A DNA stretch of 5,487 nt, taken from Clostridia bacterium. GTDB taxonomy: Bacteria; Bacillota; Clostridia; Christensenellales; Aristaeellaceae. How positions within the stretch are numbered: the stretch's first letter is position 1; the number at the start of each line of letters is the position of its first letter. The notes beneath the pieces are model-generated. The model did no database searches. It had not been told where the DNA came from and saw only the letters and a list, made by a program, of their open reading frames with translations. Below are positions 5,477-5,487 of this stretch, piece after piece. The stretch is from positions 732-6,218 of the forward strand of contig JAUNBY010000193.1 in the NCBI GenBank assembly GCA_030526935.1. The letters are read 5' to 3'. The position numbers and the translations under genes are program-made.

Positions 5477-5487
5477 ACCCGCTGATT

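Overview
All credible genes in this window lie on the minus strand, so the biology runs from right to left. Protein family content, AGGAGG-type ribosome binding sites, moderately high G+C coding sequence and frequent use of the rare ATA isoleucine codon suggest an anaerobic bacterium, most likely Clostridia-like (Bacillota). Synergistota is a reasonable alternative. This placement is inference, because no rRNA or other phylogenetic marker is present.

Right part (5487 to 3419): a short G+C-rich leader with a perfect 11-bp inverted repeat precedes a ParA/MinD-like P-loop ATPase (4654-5334). Its last codons overlap the start of a polytopic PIG-V-type glycosyltransferase (3419-4666), so the two are probably co-transcribed and translationally coupled.

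Middle part (3418 to 1180): after 142 bp with a possible weak promoter come a class I PLP aminotransferase of the aspartate type (2077-3276), a YfcE-like metallophosphoesterase (1401-2057) and an uncharacterised 54-residue ORF (1218-1382). The small ORF lies in the same reading frame as the phosphoesterase, just behind its TAG stop. A perfect 16-bp-stem hairpin starts one base after the small ORF's stop, which marks the end of this transcription unit.

Left part (1179 to 1): a near-perfect sigma-70/SigA promoter (TTGACA, 17 bp, TATACT) drives a secreted PHB-depolymerase-like alpha/beta-hydrolase-fold protein, whose C-terminus lies beyond the left edge. The promoter is embedded in an array of GTATAC hexamers at an 8-bp pitch. 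Four form a perfect 32-bp palindrome just downstream of the -10 element, and two more (one degenerate) overlap the -10 and spacer. This is the most distinctive signal in the window and looks like a cooperative repressor operator. The encoded protein appears to lack the usual serine in its nucleophile-elbow region (GDGA instead of GxSxG).

The middle and right genes look like ordinary chromosomal housekeeping or accessory genes. I see no mobile element, CRISPR array, tRNA or rRNA. The items most worth follow-up are the GTATAC operator array, the serine-less esterase-like protein and the small ORF.
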